Origin: Aradus depressus
Taxonomy: Eukaryota > Arthropoda > Insecta > Hemiptera > Aradidae
Assembly (NCBI GenBank): GCA_963662175.1
Contig: OY759222.1
Coordinates: forward strand, 16,812,222-16,876,221
Direction: 5' to 3'
Length of the DNA stretch: 64,000 bases
Numbering within the stretch: the stretch's first letter is position 1; each line of letters opens with the position of its first letter. This document shows positions 1-9,455 of this stretch, in pieces. Position numbers and translations under genes: made by a program. Below the pieces are notes generated by a model. That model saw only the letters and a program-made list of their open reading frames with translations. It ran no database searches and had not been told where the DNA came from.

Positions 1-660
1 TCATCATCCTCTGAAACATTTTCATAGTTCAGAATTTTCTTGGAACTGGCCAATATAGTCCATTGCCACCTAGATTATAATATTATTGCCTATCGAAAAC
101 ACATGAAAATTTCGAATTCGTCCATTAGTCGCTTTTAATTCCGTTCCTTCTGAAAAACTCGTAAAAAAGGGTCTTAGGATGGTATATCAGCCGAAAGCGT
201 TCTCCCTAATCCTCCATCTCGTATCATTTAAGGCCTATATTTTTCTTTTCCCATCTCGATTATATATGTTAGAGACAGAACGTTAAAAATGTTTCAGAGG
301 AAAAAAAATTAAAGTTGAGATGTCACAAAATTTGAGATGGTTATTCTACGTAAGGTATGAATGAATGAAACAAATTATTCTGAGATCGAGGCCCCCTAAG
401 AATAAATACATAAAAGGCTAAAAGAAAAGAAACACTAAAATAAAATATCAGTAAGCCCTGAGTAAGAAAATAAAAAAATTAAAATAATGCTACAGTAAAA
501 AATGAAACCGTACAATAAGAAATACAAATAATACGCATTAATAAATAATTATACAACTTAATTAAGAGGAAAGTAAACAAAAAAATAAATCTACCGATAC
601 AAATAAAAATAAAAAATGAGATAAATTTAAATATAAAAGAGGGAAAGAGCCAGACGGTTT
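1..660. other. AT-rich stretch, no gene seen
   Basis: I see no conserved coding segment, RNA gene or recognisable transposon here. The right part (about 400-640) is a low-complexity A-rich run dominated by AAATAA-like words. Confidence 0.5.
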
Positions 661-662
661 GA

Positions 663-895
663 TTTTTTTTTTTTTTTTACAGATAGATATTTACAACTGT
701 ATAGAATATATACAACAAACAAATGTAAGAGAGAGATAATGGCAATGCCAAGAGGGGAGAAATCACCCAGTGGTGACACTGTCTAGTCACTGAGTTGTTC
801 CCATCATTGTCATCGCTGCTGCTAAGAAAGTCTACACCATTGACACTTAAGGTTAAATGAGACACCAAGTATGCAAGAGAGACAGAAGATAGAGA
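663..895 (-). mobile_element. Jockey-like LINE, 3' end with poly-A tail
   Basis: On the - strand this segment ends in a 16-base A tail (T run at 663-678), as expected for a 5'-truncated non-LTR retrotransposon. The sequence upstream of the tail is clearly related to 44700-44900, where the same 3' region follows recognisable Jockey-like reverse transcriptase C-terminal coding: both contain the words for CHHWVIS and a preceding block rich in AGCAG/GATGAC. The 63-residue open frame here reads through what is probably 3' UTR and is not a gene. The 5' truncation point near 895 is approximate. Confidence 0.6.
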
Positions 896-1016
896 AATTT
901 ATCCCCCGACTCAAAAGTCACAGAAATAATCCCATTTATATGGTTTAAATACGTTTTGCTTTCAAAAGAGCAACAACAGAACATAAGGCTACACCAAATA
1001 AAAATATCATCGCTGT

Positions 1017-1340
1017 ATTAATGTGTTTTTCAGAAAATACAAAGACCGCCTATAGTCAATATTTCCTTTTCGATTTATTAATACCCGGTTCTGCTATCGC
1101 CAGGAACCGGTCTCGGGTCACCCTCATCCGTCTACCATCTTTACTTGAAGTTGACTATCATCGTATCTGGTTGAAGCCTCATACTGACATTGATGTATTA
1201 ATGTTTTTTTCAGAAAATATGAAGAATCGGTGCCACAAGGTCCACCTATGTACATTATATATTTCTTCTTCGGCTATTTTCGTTAAAATCAGAACAAATT
1301 TTCAATTTTACTTAAAGTTGACTATCATATATCAGTTATT
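1017..1340. repeat. Degenerate two-copy direct repeat, 180-bp period
   Basis: The segment starting TATTAATGTGTTTTTCAG at about 1017 recurs exactly 180 bases later (about 1197). Both copies continue through related middles to a shared ending TTGACTATCAT (near 1150 and 1320). A shorter relative (GAAGTTGACT) occurs near 1473. No coding function is apparent. Confidence 0.55.
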
Positions 1341-1344
1341 GCTG

Positions 1345-2075
1345 TTTTGTGGGTCATTCGATCTCTAAATTTGTGGCTACACCCCGACTCAGACGTATGT
1401 TTTCACTCTTCCTCTAAACCTTCAGTCATTTGGTGGTCTGGTAACATCAGTTTTTAAGATCCTCATTTCTCTGAAGTTGACTCTAGTATTTCAAAGTAAT
1501 AGTTGAACTGTGACGCAAAGCAAGAAATTTAAAAAAAGTTTTTTTATTAAAAACGATAAATGAAGAGTGATCTGTAAAAAGTAGTATAATAAATAAAATC
1601 ATGTACATATACAGTATAATGAAACATTATATATATTTTTATTCTAATTAATGGTTAATTGTGGTTCTGTTATAACTTTTTTATTTTTTTATCAGGAGAT
1701 ATTTATTAAATGGTTGTCAAACCCTAAATTCCCCTCCTCCCAATATTTTTCTGACATATATGTTTTCTTCTCATTCCGATAAGACCACTTATAAAGTATC
1801 AATTTTGTTTTTTTCTTTCAAAAATAATAAAGACAAAATAAAGATGTCAGTGGACCGACTTGTTTAATAATGCTACACTTCATCTGTTATTCAAATTCCT
1901 GGCTTATCTTATTTTAACTAATGTTTTTATGGGTGACTATTGGAACGCTATTTGGGCTCAGACATAAACATCGATACATCACGTCTAGCTGTGATAACAT
2001 TTGTGTGATACTATTATCTGGTTTATTAATCATTATTACTCATATCCTGGAAGCCTGTTATCCACAAGTTTGTCA
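1345..2075. other. AT-rich region upstream of the LHPP-like gene
   Basis: This should contain the promoter and 5' UTR of the downstream phosphatase gene, but I cannot point to a TATA box, initiator or upstream exon with confidence. Two ATGs precede the chosen start (2001 and 2076) in the same frame without an intervening stop. Confidence 0.4.
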
Positions 2076-2096
2076 ATGGGTATTCCAGACAGTGAG

Positions 2097-2209
2097 ATGG
2101 CGAAGCACAGATGGCTGAGGTCTCCTATCAAGGGACTTCTACTGGACATTGCCGGCGTTTTGAAGGATGGCGATATTCCGGTACCCGGCTCTGTTGACGC
2201 CATTAAAAG
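2097..2209 (+). CDS. LHPP: LHPP-like exon 1 (coding part)
   Basis: Encodes residues 1-37 plus two bases of R38, including HAD motif I DIAGVL. The donor is AAAAG|GTAGAT, phase 2. Any 5' UTR lies to the left and was not defined; an alternative in-frame start is 2076. Confidence 0.9.
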
Positions 2210-5200
2210 GTAGATTATTTTTCTTTTATTATATTGTTTTTACTAGCAAACTTTTGCTCATAAAGAATTAACTCACAGCAAGGATAACTAACTTAAGCAA
2301 AGAGTTCGATATACGATCGAAAATAATGAAGAATTTCTAAATTATAAGAACTAAATTACAGTAAAACAAATAACATTGTATAGCAAAATAATAGGAGTTG
2401 TTTTCTCATACTAAAATAAAAAAAAGTCGGTGAATATTCGGCTATGTACTTATTAAAGTTTTAATTTTCATTAGTTTAATCGATCGAATTAATCAATTAT
2501 ATTTTCGCTCTCCCTCCGGACTAAGACTCAATATTTTATTCACATAGTGGCTTCTGCATCTTGATACTAAATTTTGTGATGATATATTCATTACATCGGC
2601 ATTTACTAGGGTTTTGAGTCAAGCGCCCCTTCTCTGATCCCCCTTTATCTTCGACAGATTTCGCATAAAGTTAAATGTTGCCATCCTTATGGGGGTTTGA
2701 ATTTAAATATAAAATTTAATATTGATATATTCAATACATCGGCAGTTATTGGGATTTGTTAGTTGAGTCTCTAATATGTCTTCCATTTTACATATGAAAT
2801 TTCATGTCAATATATTCATTACAACGACAGTTAATAGAGTTTTCATGTTAATCCTCCTCTAAACTGAAACTTGGTTCGTAAACTTTTTCTTTTATTTATT
2901 ATTCCCTGAAGGATTCTAGTTGTAACAATGTTGCATCCTGTCTGTCTCTATTTATAAGTCATCAATGTTGTATTAATTGCTGTTTTGTGTGTTATATTTG
3001 CCATCAACCATTGGGCGATTATATAGAAATACACTGAAATTAAAATTTCGAATTTTTAGTATTTTTTCATGAATTTTTAAAACAACATTGTTGTTCAATA
3101 TAATATTGTAAGTTCTCTTATTCTATTCTAGATTACAAGCTCTGAAGTTTCCTTTCCGTCTGATAACAAATGAAACCTTAAAACCTGCCAAAACTATTTT
3201 AAATACACTCCGAATGTTGGAATACAACATTTCTGAGGCTGAATTGTTCTCACCTGTCCCAGCTTTGGTTAAAATATTGAAAAAAGAGAATCTTCAACCT
3301 CATTTATTGGTTCATCCTAGGGTAATTATATATTTTTATTACTTATTTTTACTTTATTATCCATATATCAATAATATTATAACCTCTCAAATAAAATGAG
3401 GAATAGGATCAACAAGTCCAATCACTGTTTCTTTGATCGTTGGCGCCACCTCAGAAGTAACTTGCTTTCTAGAGCAACAAAGCTCGAACTCAGCAAAACC
3501 TTGATTCGTCCAGTGTCTGAGCAGTGCCGAGTTAAGCCTTGTGGAGGCCCCTAGCCAATCCAAATCCTTCGCAGATTATTCTCTAATACGTTTTAATTTT
3601 TACTAACCGATCATTGAATGAGATCATCAGTAATGTAATTACCATATAACCTAATTAATTGTTCTTGTTCTTCGATTTGAACTTATAAATGGCTCATTAT
3701 AATTTTAAGAACAAAATTGAACTTCATATTAATGAGTATAATAAAGAAATACAGGCGAATTGCAAAATCAATGAATAAAAAGCAAAATACCTCAACTTTA
3801 TAATATAAAAGATTCAATTTGGAACTTATTATAAAGAATAATTGAGAATTGTTCCTGGAGTTTTTACTAAGATATTTGCAGTTTATTTAAAAAAAAGCTA
3901 ATATTATTTCAAAACTAGAAGACAAAATCTGAAATACGAGTTTTTGCGGGTCACTTTTGAAACACAAAAATGTCATATTTTTAGACATTTCCTTGATTAC
4001 CCGAAATCGCTCTAAGTTCTCAGATTTAAGATAGAAACAATATGATTGCGCTTCGTAGCGCTTCAAATATTAAAAAATAAATTCTCCTTGGAAATATTTC
4101 AAGGTAGTGTTCAAATTGTATCGTGTAGCTACGAATTATATATAAAAAGAAAAATGTTATTGGTAATTAAAATTAAAAATAATATATATCTAGTTAGTTA
4201 GGTTTTATGACTCATGCCCGGGCTTTAACTACGAGGTCATATCGCCTACTACCAGAGCGCTCTTTCGTCACGGGTGGACATGAGCCCGACTCTACTGTGG
4301 GAGTCCTAAATTTTGTCTACCCTAAATTTTTATTCATCTAGGGCAGGGGTCTTTAACGAGTACCTTACATCGTAAAGGCTCGGGACCATCGCTTAACGTC
4401 CCACCCAAAGGATGGTTTGGTTAAGTTTAATTTACCTCCCAGATAAAATAAACTAAGGGCCTCGGACGGGTTTCGAACCCACGATCTTGTGCTCAGAAGG
4501 CAAGCACGCATGCCATTGAGCTACCGACGCCCTCTAGTAGCCATTACTGGACTTTATTATACTAATATACTAACCACGCCTTTATAGTTTCTTTCTCTCC
4601 CCCTTTTCCCTCTCAAATTTATTTCATACTGGCATAAGAAAGTCACTCTCAGAATTACGGTATAAAATTAAAAAAAAAAAAAATATCGCTGACGCCAACT
4701 CTTTAATTACATATACACAGTAATGCCAGTATGAAATGAATTTGTGAAGGGAAGAAAGAGTGATCAGTAAAAGCGTGGTTGGTATAAGAAAGCCCTGTGA
4801 TGACCACACCATATATTTTATATTATAATAATCGAAGAATCTAAATCCTGAAAGATCTAAGTGACAAAATAAAAATGTGAATGAATAATAGTGTGCTAAA
4901 TTCAAAAGAATGTATTACCAAATAAGCATTGGTTTTGTTATATTAAAGATAAATCAGATCATGAAAATATATATCATGCAGTGAATATATAATTTTTCAT
5001 TTCTCGTTGATCAAAAAGGAAAAAATAATAGTGCCATTGAATATGTTTCAGATGATACCAGAATTTTCGGAAGTTGACAGATCTGCCCCGAATTGCGTTG
5101 TAATAGGAGACGCTGCGGAATATATCAATTATGAGGCAATGAACGAATGTTTTCGCAAACTTATGGATATGGATAAGCCCATATTATTTTCTTTGGGCCA

Positions 5201-7639
5201 GGGGTAAGTTGATATTTGTCAAACATTGTTGTAATTTTGTTGAAAGTTGCGTTTGTGTAATCAATATTATCTGAAAGAATTTTACTATAACAGCTATACT
5301 AATTTATGTAATCGATCAAAAACTCGATGCGGCAAACGACAAAATGTTTATTTGTGTCTGTGAACACGATAACTCCCGATTAAGTATCGACACGAAATTT
5401 GATATACAAATTCAAACACCTATTAAGGCGACACCTGTTGTCAGCGGAATTAGACGAAGAGGAGGGCGCTCAACTCAAGAATCCCATTAACTGCCGTTGT
5501 AATGGTTGTATCGACCGGACCAGAGTAGAGGGACTCAACTTGACTACCCTAAGAATGAATGTATCGATACAAAATTTAATATGAGGAATCAGAAGCCACT
5601 ATGTATATTGATTTTTAGCCTAATCGACTATTTGCGCTGAAACTCAATATTTGACTTATGTTGGCTTCTAAATTCTCAAATTAAAATCTGTGTCGACATA
5701 TTCTTTACATCGGCAGTTATTAAGGTATTGTGAGTCAAGCCCCCTTCTCGTGTCCGTCTCTTCCTTACGACCGATTTTGCACAACATTAATAGGTGCCGT
5801 TCTTATGAGGTTTCGAATTTAAATATAAAATTTCATGTCGATACATTCATTACGTCGGTAATTATTACATTTTTTTAGTTTAGCCCCCGCTCTGATCCTC
5901 CCCTCTCTTTCGGCTGATTCCGCTGAAAATGATTTTTTGAATTTACATATTAAGTACAGACTTTTTTTTGAAATCCCGGTGGTAACTCAATTATGTAACT
6001 TCCCGTTTTTTTGGCTGGAGAATTTAAACATGATTATTTATTTATTGATGTCTATTTGTTCTGTAGGAAGTATTACCTGGACGACGATGGTCTGGCTCTT
6101 GACGTAGGCTCGTTCGCAAAAGCTCTGCAGTACGCCACAGGAGTCACACCAAGGATTGTCGGGAAGCCTAGTCCTGACTATTTCCTGTCCGCTGTCAATG
6201 ATCTCAATCTCAAACCTAATGAGGTAACTTCGATATGAAGTCCTAGTCGTGAAACTACAAACCTCTCCTAAATACTGGAAGGAGGGACGACGAAAGAGCA
6301 CTCTATTAGACGATACGTTCTAACAGTTAAAGCCCGGGCATGAGTCACAATAACTAACTCTATTGTTTCGATATATTTTATTGTCATTCACTGGATTTCC
6401 CAAATATTATCAGGTCATGGTGATTTTAACTCTTAAGCTATCTTTTTTTCAGAATAAAATAAAATGATAGATAAAACACTTTTTTGAACACACATATTGT
6501 CTAATTCTACAAACATATACTTAAATGTGTACCGGTTTCGGCTTACGCCATCGTCAGCACAACAATAATTCAGATATTTGGCGATAGATATACGTACATA
6601 TTTATATTAACCTGCATACATATTTATATTAACCATTGTTGAACATTGTGCTGACGATGGGGTAAGCCGAAACCGGTACACATTTAAGTATATGTTTGTG
6701 GAATTAGACAATGTAAGTGTTCAAAAAAGTGTTTTATCTATCATTTTATTTTATTCATTAGTATTTCCACTATATCAACACAGAACGCAAAAAATGTATT
6801 TTTTTCAGAAGAAGAACAACCCAAACTGTTCGTGCGGTGGCATCGAGTCTGCAAAACATGTAGTCCTCGAATGTCCGCTGTACGACCAAGCTAGGGTGGC
6901 GTTGATTCATGGGACAAGATCGTTTTTGGGACTGGATCCACGGCAACTAGTGACGGAAACAGATTACCTTGCGGTAGTAAAATGGGCTGGGGACGGATCG
7001 GCGCAAATCGTTCCGCCGATAATCGATCCCAGTCTCTCAGTAGCACCCTCCTTTAAAACTAAATAAATAAAGTTATTATTGTTTTCCATAATTATTATTT
7101 ACATTTATTGTAAATAGTTTTTTTGCTTTTCTTTTCAAATTCTGAAACTAGATTTCTTGATAGGAAAAATGACACAATAATGAGATCTTGATCATTATTT
7201 CTGTAGGCTGGCCTAAATTTCAATAAGATATCAATTTTTCTCCTAGGTCTTACATTAAAAGGCAGAAACAAAAGTTGTCCTAATTTTAAATCGCCTGTTA
7301 AACTTCCCCTGGGGGAACTCCGCCCCGAATCACACTGTTTTGAATAAGATGCCATGATTTTTTTTTTTTTTTTTTTTTCTAGTTTTGTATAAAACTAAAT
7401 GAAATATATAGTTATTTATTATATCTGTTGAGGTGGTGATGATCGGGGACGATATCCAGTTCGATGTTGGAGGTGGACAGAGTTGCGGACTGCGGGGAGT
7501 GCTGGTACGGACAGGCAAGTACCGTGCAGACCGAGATGAGCCTCACGCTACGGTGCGTCCGGACGGGATTGTGGACAACCTCCATCATGCGGTCACACTC
7601 CTCACCGCGGCTGGACACAGCGAACAACCACCTCTCTGA
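2097..7639 (+). CDS. LHPP: LHPP-like HAD phosphatase, five-exon gene
   Basis: This is a complete spliced gene for a class IIA (NagD-like) HAD hydrolase most similar to phospholysine phosphohistidine inorganic pyrophosphate phosphatase, a cytosolic enzyme that hydrolyses P-N bonds and pyrophosphate. Exons are 2097-2209, 3132-3321, 5052-5203, 6067-6223 and 7433-7639; every junction is GT-AG and phases join (2, 0, 2, 0), giving 272 residues, close to the roughly 270 of vertebrate LHPP. Visible motifs are the nucleophile in LLLDIAGVL (D17), motif II LITNET (T50), motif III lysine in VGKPSPDYF (K185) and the metal-binding MIGDDIQFDVGG (D210/D211). NCVVIGDA and LFSLGQG also match the family cap region. 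The start at 2097 is preferred over the in-frame 2076 because it has a better Kozak context (G at -3, G at +4) and places D17 as in the human protein; starting at 2076 gives 279 residues. Residue D+2 is Ala where human LHPP has Ser. Introns carry transposon debris, but the reading frame is intact. Confidence 0.93.
2480..2865 (-). repeat. Family A dispersed repeat in LHPP intron 1
   Basis: Reads on the - strand as the dominant dispersed repeat of the window. Diagnostic words in the + strand are CGCTCTCCCTCC, CATTACATCGGCA and CTGATCCCCCTT. A second, overlapping tail copy runs on to about 2865. Confidence 0.7.
3132..3321 (+). CDS. LHPP: LHPP-like exon 2
   Basis: The acceptor TATTCTAG precedes ATTACAAGC; the joined codon AG+A restores R38. 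It carries motif II (LITNET) and the start of the cap domain, ending LLVHPR. Donor AGG|GTAATT, phase 0. Confidence 0.92.
4197..4533 (-). mobile_element. tRNA-derived SINE, near full length, LHPP intron 2
   Basis: Read on the - strand, the head begins GGGCGTCGGTAGCTCAATGG (pol III box A) followed by the box B GGGTTCGAAACCC. The body contains the family words TCGTTAAAGACCCCTG and CTCTGGTAGTAGGCGATATG, and the 3' end is GGCATGAGTCATAAAACCTA. It is antisense to the host gene. One of four near-full-length copies in the window. Confidence 0.88.
4568..4785. mobile_element. Short inverted-repeat MITE (type B), LHPP intron 2
   Basis: About 60-bp imperfect inverted repeats (ACCACGCCTTTATAG...TACTGGCA at the left and TGCCAGTATGAAATG...AAAGCGTGGTT at the right) flank an A-rich centre. 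The same termini recur around 59850 and 60650, where a Tigger element has been inserted between them. Superfamily not assigned. Confidence 0.6.
5052..5203 (+). CDS. LHPP: LHPP-like exon 3
   Basis: Acceptor ATGTTTCAG|ATG, phase 0. It encodes the cap-domain stretch with NCVVIGDA and ends at LFSLGQ plus two bases of a Gly codon. Donor GG|GTAAGT is consensus-like. Confidence 0.93.
5300..5600 (+). repeat. Family A repeat in LHPP intron 3 (+ copy)
   Basis: Contains the ordered family words TGTAATCGATCAAAAA, GAACACGATAACTCCCGAT, CGACACGAAATTT, CTCAACTCAAGAATC, AACTGCCG and GGAATCAGAAGCC. It is immediately followed by an inverted copy (5615-5990). Confidence 0.72.
5615..5990 (-). repeat. Family A repeat in LHPP intron 3 (- copy)
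   Basis: Inverted relative of the preceding copy. The + strand shows TTTGCGCTGAAACTCAATATTTGAC, TACATCGGCAGTTATTA and two successive CCTCTCTTTCGGCTGATTCCG-like blocks, so at least two partial units are joined. Confidence 0.68.
6067..6223 (+). CDS. LHPP: LHPP-like exon 4
   Basis: Acceptor TTCTGTAG|GAAG; the first base completes the Gly codon. It holds LALDVGSF and the motif III lysine in VGKPSPDYF. Donor GAG|GTAACT, phase 0. Confidence 0.93.
6327..6363 (+). mobile_element. SINE 3' end fragment
   Basis: Only the last part of the SINE, GTTAAAGCCCGGGCATGAGTC with the ACAATAACTAAC end, is present in LHPP intron 4. Confidence 0.6.
6526..6561 (-). ncRNA. Candidate hammerhead ribozyme (family 1, left arm)
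   Basis: On the - strand: stem I TGTG/CACA, core CTGACGA, one extra T, stem II GGC-GTAA-GCC, then GAA, self-complementary stem III ACC/GGT, and A at the cleavage position. This is the layout of a minimal type I hammerhead. Stem II is only three pairs, so single-molecule activity may be weak. Confidence 0.6.
6647..6682 (+). ncRNA. Candidate hammerhead ribozyme (family 1, right arm)
   Basis: Sense copy of the same motif: stem I TGTG/CACA, CTGACGA core, GAA and ACC/GGT stem III are intact, but stem II has a G:G mismatch (GGG versus GCC). It lies in the sense orientation of the LHPP pre-mRNA. Confidence 0.52.
6809..7085 (+). pseudogene. LINE 3' end (zinc-knuckle C-terminus), possible exon
   Basis: The open frame to the stop at 7064-7066 encodes the C-terminal end of a non-LTR retrotransposon polyprotein: CSCGGIESAKHVVLECPLYDQAR is summarised by the C-x-C...E-S-x-x-H-x4-C-P-x-Y pattern typical of R1/I-type LINE tails. 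Two overlapping AATAAA signals (7062-7071) follow. The segment is preceded by TTTTTTTCAG, a good acceptor whose phase (0) matches exon 4 of the LHPP-like gene. It is 5'-truncated and cannot encode a functional reverse transcriptase. Confidence 0.72.
7433..7639 (+). CDS. LHPP: LHPP-like exon 5 with stop codon
   Basis: Acceptor CTGTTGAG|GTGGTGATG; a weak pyrimidine tract is present, with a long T run further upstream (7349-7378). It encodes motif IV MIGDDIQFDVGG, then VRTGKYR and DGIVDNLHHAV, as in the family C-terminus, and stops at TGA 7637-7639. Confidence 0.92.
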   Translation: MVMIGDDIQFDVGGGQSCGLRGVLVRTGKYRADRDEPHATVRPDGIVDNLHHAVTLLTAAGHSEQPPL

Positions 7640-7955
7640 TACCTGCGGTAGTCTTCGTATGAACGTCTAGCAATAGATCGCTAGGAGGACATTAATACAT
7701 TGAGGAGTTGCTATGCATCGATTTCCAACGCTGTTAGAAATTTCGTAGAAAGAATTCAAATCTGAGGGATATTCGCGCAACTCGATTTCGATTCACATCG
7801 AATTGAGGTCTATTAAAGTGTATTTAAATTATTTCGACGTCGGATTGAATTAGATGATACAAAACGTTGTTTGGAAGAGAAGGGATGGCTTTTCCGAGCT
7901 TTTTAAGTGAATTTTTTTTCATTTTTCCACAGAACATTATGAATATGTATGTTAT
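7640..7955 (+). other. Probable 3' UTR and downstream flank of the LHPP-like gene
   Basis: No further exon is seen. The variant polyadenylation hexamer ATTAAA at 7812-7817 is the first plausible signal after the stop codon; no canonical AATAAA occurs before the LINE at 7956. Placement of the transcript end is inference. Confidence 0.35.
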
Positions 7956-8514
7956 TATGGTGGGCTCGTTTTTTACACCTAGGGACCTAAGCATCCAATA
8001 CGCATATCCCTACCCTGGAAGCTCTAGGCTTCCACCTTACTTAGTTACCTGTTTTTTATACTACCTAAACCAAGTCTTTCATGAAGTACCCAGTCTCCCA
8101 GTTTTCTTTAAGAACCTGAGAATGTTCAGGTGGTCCAGTCTTCTAAAGTCCTCCTCTGTGATTACATCTTTGCCAAAAATGTGGAATCTCGTCCGCGCGT
8201 GAAGTTGAATACTACGTGTGTAAGATGTCTATTGAACGGACCGTGTCCTGTGAGAACTCTTGTTAGTTGCCAAAATTCGTTCCTTTTGAGGTTCAGGATC
8301 CCATCCTTCAACACCTTGGACTCCCCTCCCAGGAACATTTTCGACTGTCTGCTTTTGGTTATTTCTCTTCATGACTGCTCCAAAAGATCTTTAGCCTAGT
8401 CGTCCACTGGGACCGGAAAGTTGCGAACTGCGAAGCAACGAAATCGGACGAAGCCGTTCGTCCGAATGCCGATCGTCCATTGATCCACTCAGTACGTCCG
8501 AATGCGTAGACGGG

Positions 8515-8823
8515 ATGGCTCTTCGGAACGGTTTTTCCGAAGATTCTGACGACGAATTTTTAGCATTGGAATTATCACCTTTGATTTATCGACGAAGGCG
8601 ATATAGACGTAGACGGGAAATGTGGGTGAATCCCATTTTCGAAAAAAGAGAAGAGTTTGGCGAATTTTCTCATTTGTGGCGTGACCTTCAAATCGATGAT
8701 AATCACCACTTCTCCTATTTTCGAATGGAAAAGGACACTTTTCAATACGATGAGGAAAGTAGCTACCCATTATATCCAACTTCCCTTGTTTTATGTACTA
8801 TTCCTGGTTTAAGTTATTATTAA
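8515..8823 (+). pseudogene. Harbinger transposase, N-terminal fragment
   Basis: The first about 75 residues match the N-terminal region of PIF/Harbinger (ALP1-like) transposases: an arginine-rich patch, then MWVNPIFEKREEFGEFSHL and an aromatic FSYFRMEKDTF motif. The family then continues into the DDE nuclease domain of several hundred residues, which is absent here; residues after about 80 are unrelated and the frame stops at 8821-8823. It is non-functional as a transposase. Confidence 0.75.
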
Positions 8824-8954
8824 ACATTCATAAAATAATAGATAAAAATGAATGAGGAACGAATTCATAAAAAACAATAAAATGAGAAACGAAAATAATG
8901 ATAGAAAATAATAAAAATTGTAATGTTGTGAAATAAATAATATAACGTTCCTAC

Positions 8955-9087
8955 CTGGTAATTTCATTTCAGTTGAAACCTCCCTCCACAATTGTTTTTG
9001 TACATTCCGCATGTGATAATTGCTTTCCCTTTGGTCCCACAGGTATTTTCTTTCTTGCACAAGCAAAATTAACTTTTCACAGTCCAT
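8955..9087 (-). pseudogene. Harbinger-associated MADF protein, first exon
   Basis: Starting at ATG 9085-9087 on the - strand, the frame reads as a MADF domain N-terminus (LILLVQERKYLWDQRESNY, then LWREVSTEM). A good donor (CCAG|GTAGGA) ends the exon at 8955, but no following exon remains inside the element. MADF/Myb-like proteins are the second protein of Harbinger elements and help DNA binding. Confidence 0.7.
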
Positions 9088-9455
9088 GTTTTTTTAGCTC
9101 GTTCGCACCTGTTCGTCCGTAAAATCCCAGCAGAATGGGATCACTTCGCACCTGTTCGGCCGAAAACTGACGAACGATACGGGTCTAGTGGACGCGGTCC
9201 CCCACCTTGCCACATGTTTGAATCGTTCGTGCATTTTCGGCCGAATTCTGACGAACTGATTTCGTTACTTTTCGCAACTTTCCGGTCCCAATGGACGACT
9301 GGCCTACACGTCCACTCTTTAATCCGGGTTCGATGTGCCTCCCGAGATATTCCTAGTACTGGCTCTGCCCAATAAAGGGCTTACTTGAACCTTCCTTGGC
9401 TAGTCGGTCTACCTCCTCGTTTCCCTGAATCCCCGAGTGTCCGGGAACCATAACT

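Larger units (their letters stand above)
6455..6798. mobile_element. Foldback retroelement with two ribozyme-like arms, LHPP intron 4
   Basis: The element is flanked by a perfect 12-bp target duplication (TTTTTTTCAGAA at 6443-6454 and 6799-6810). Its two arms (about 6455-6565 and 6645-6765) are inverted copies around a short TA-rich centre. Each arm contains a hammerhead-like core. Long duplications of this length fit target-primed retroposition, including Penelope-like elements, rather than cut-and-paste transposition. It carries no coding region, so it would be non-autonomous. Confidence 0.75.
8399..9301. mobile_element. Internally deleted PIF/Harbinger element
   Basis: Terminal inverted repeats of roughly 45 bp match (GTCGTCCACTGGGACCGGAAAG at the left; its complement with CCATTGG at the right). 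The flanks share GCCTA (8394-8398 and 9302-9306); I do not see the clean 3-bp duplication typical of the superfamily. Inside lie the start of a Harbinger transposase on + and the start of a MADF-domain protein on -, the usual two-gene, convergent layout, but both are cut short. It is nested in the LINE of 7956-9455 and is therefore younger. Confidence 0.82.
7956..9455 (-). mobile_element. RNase H-type LINE 3' portion, interrupted by a Harbinger element
   Basis: Read on the - strand from 9455, the sequence starts in an RNase H domain (PGHSGIQGNEEVDRLAKEG), runs into the Harbinger at 9301-8399, and resumes with the LINE C-terminal pattern LTGHGPFNRHL and a final FLKKTGRLG. Several frameshifts and stops are present. 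The 3' UTR-like block GGATGCTTAGGTCCCTAGGTG (near 7975-8000) recurs at 46027-46050. The clade is probably I/R1-like; the copy is a 5'-truncated pseudogene. Confidence 0.78.

Noticed and set aside
4624..4905. 93-residue hydrophobic frame on -
   Set aside because: It overlies MITE B and AT-rich sequence within an LHPP intron; hydrophobicity reflects T-rich codons.
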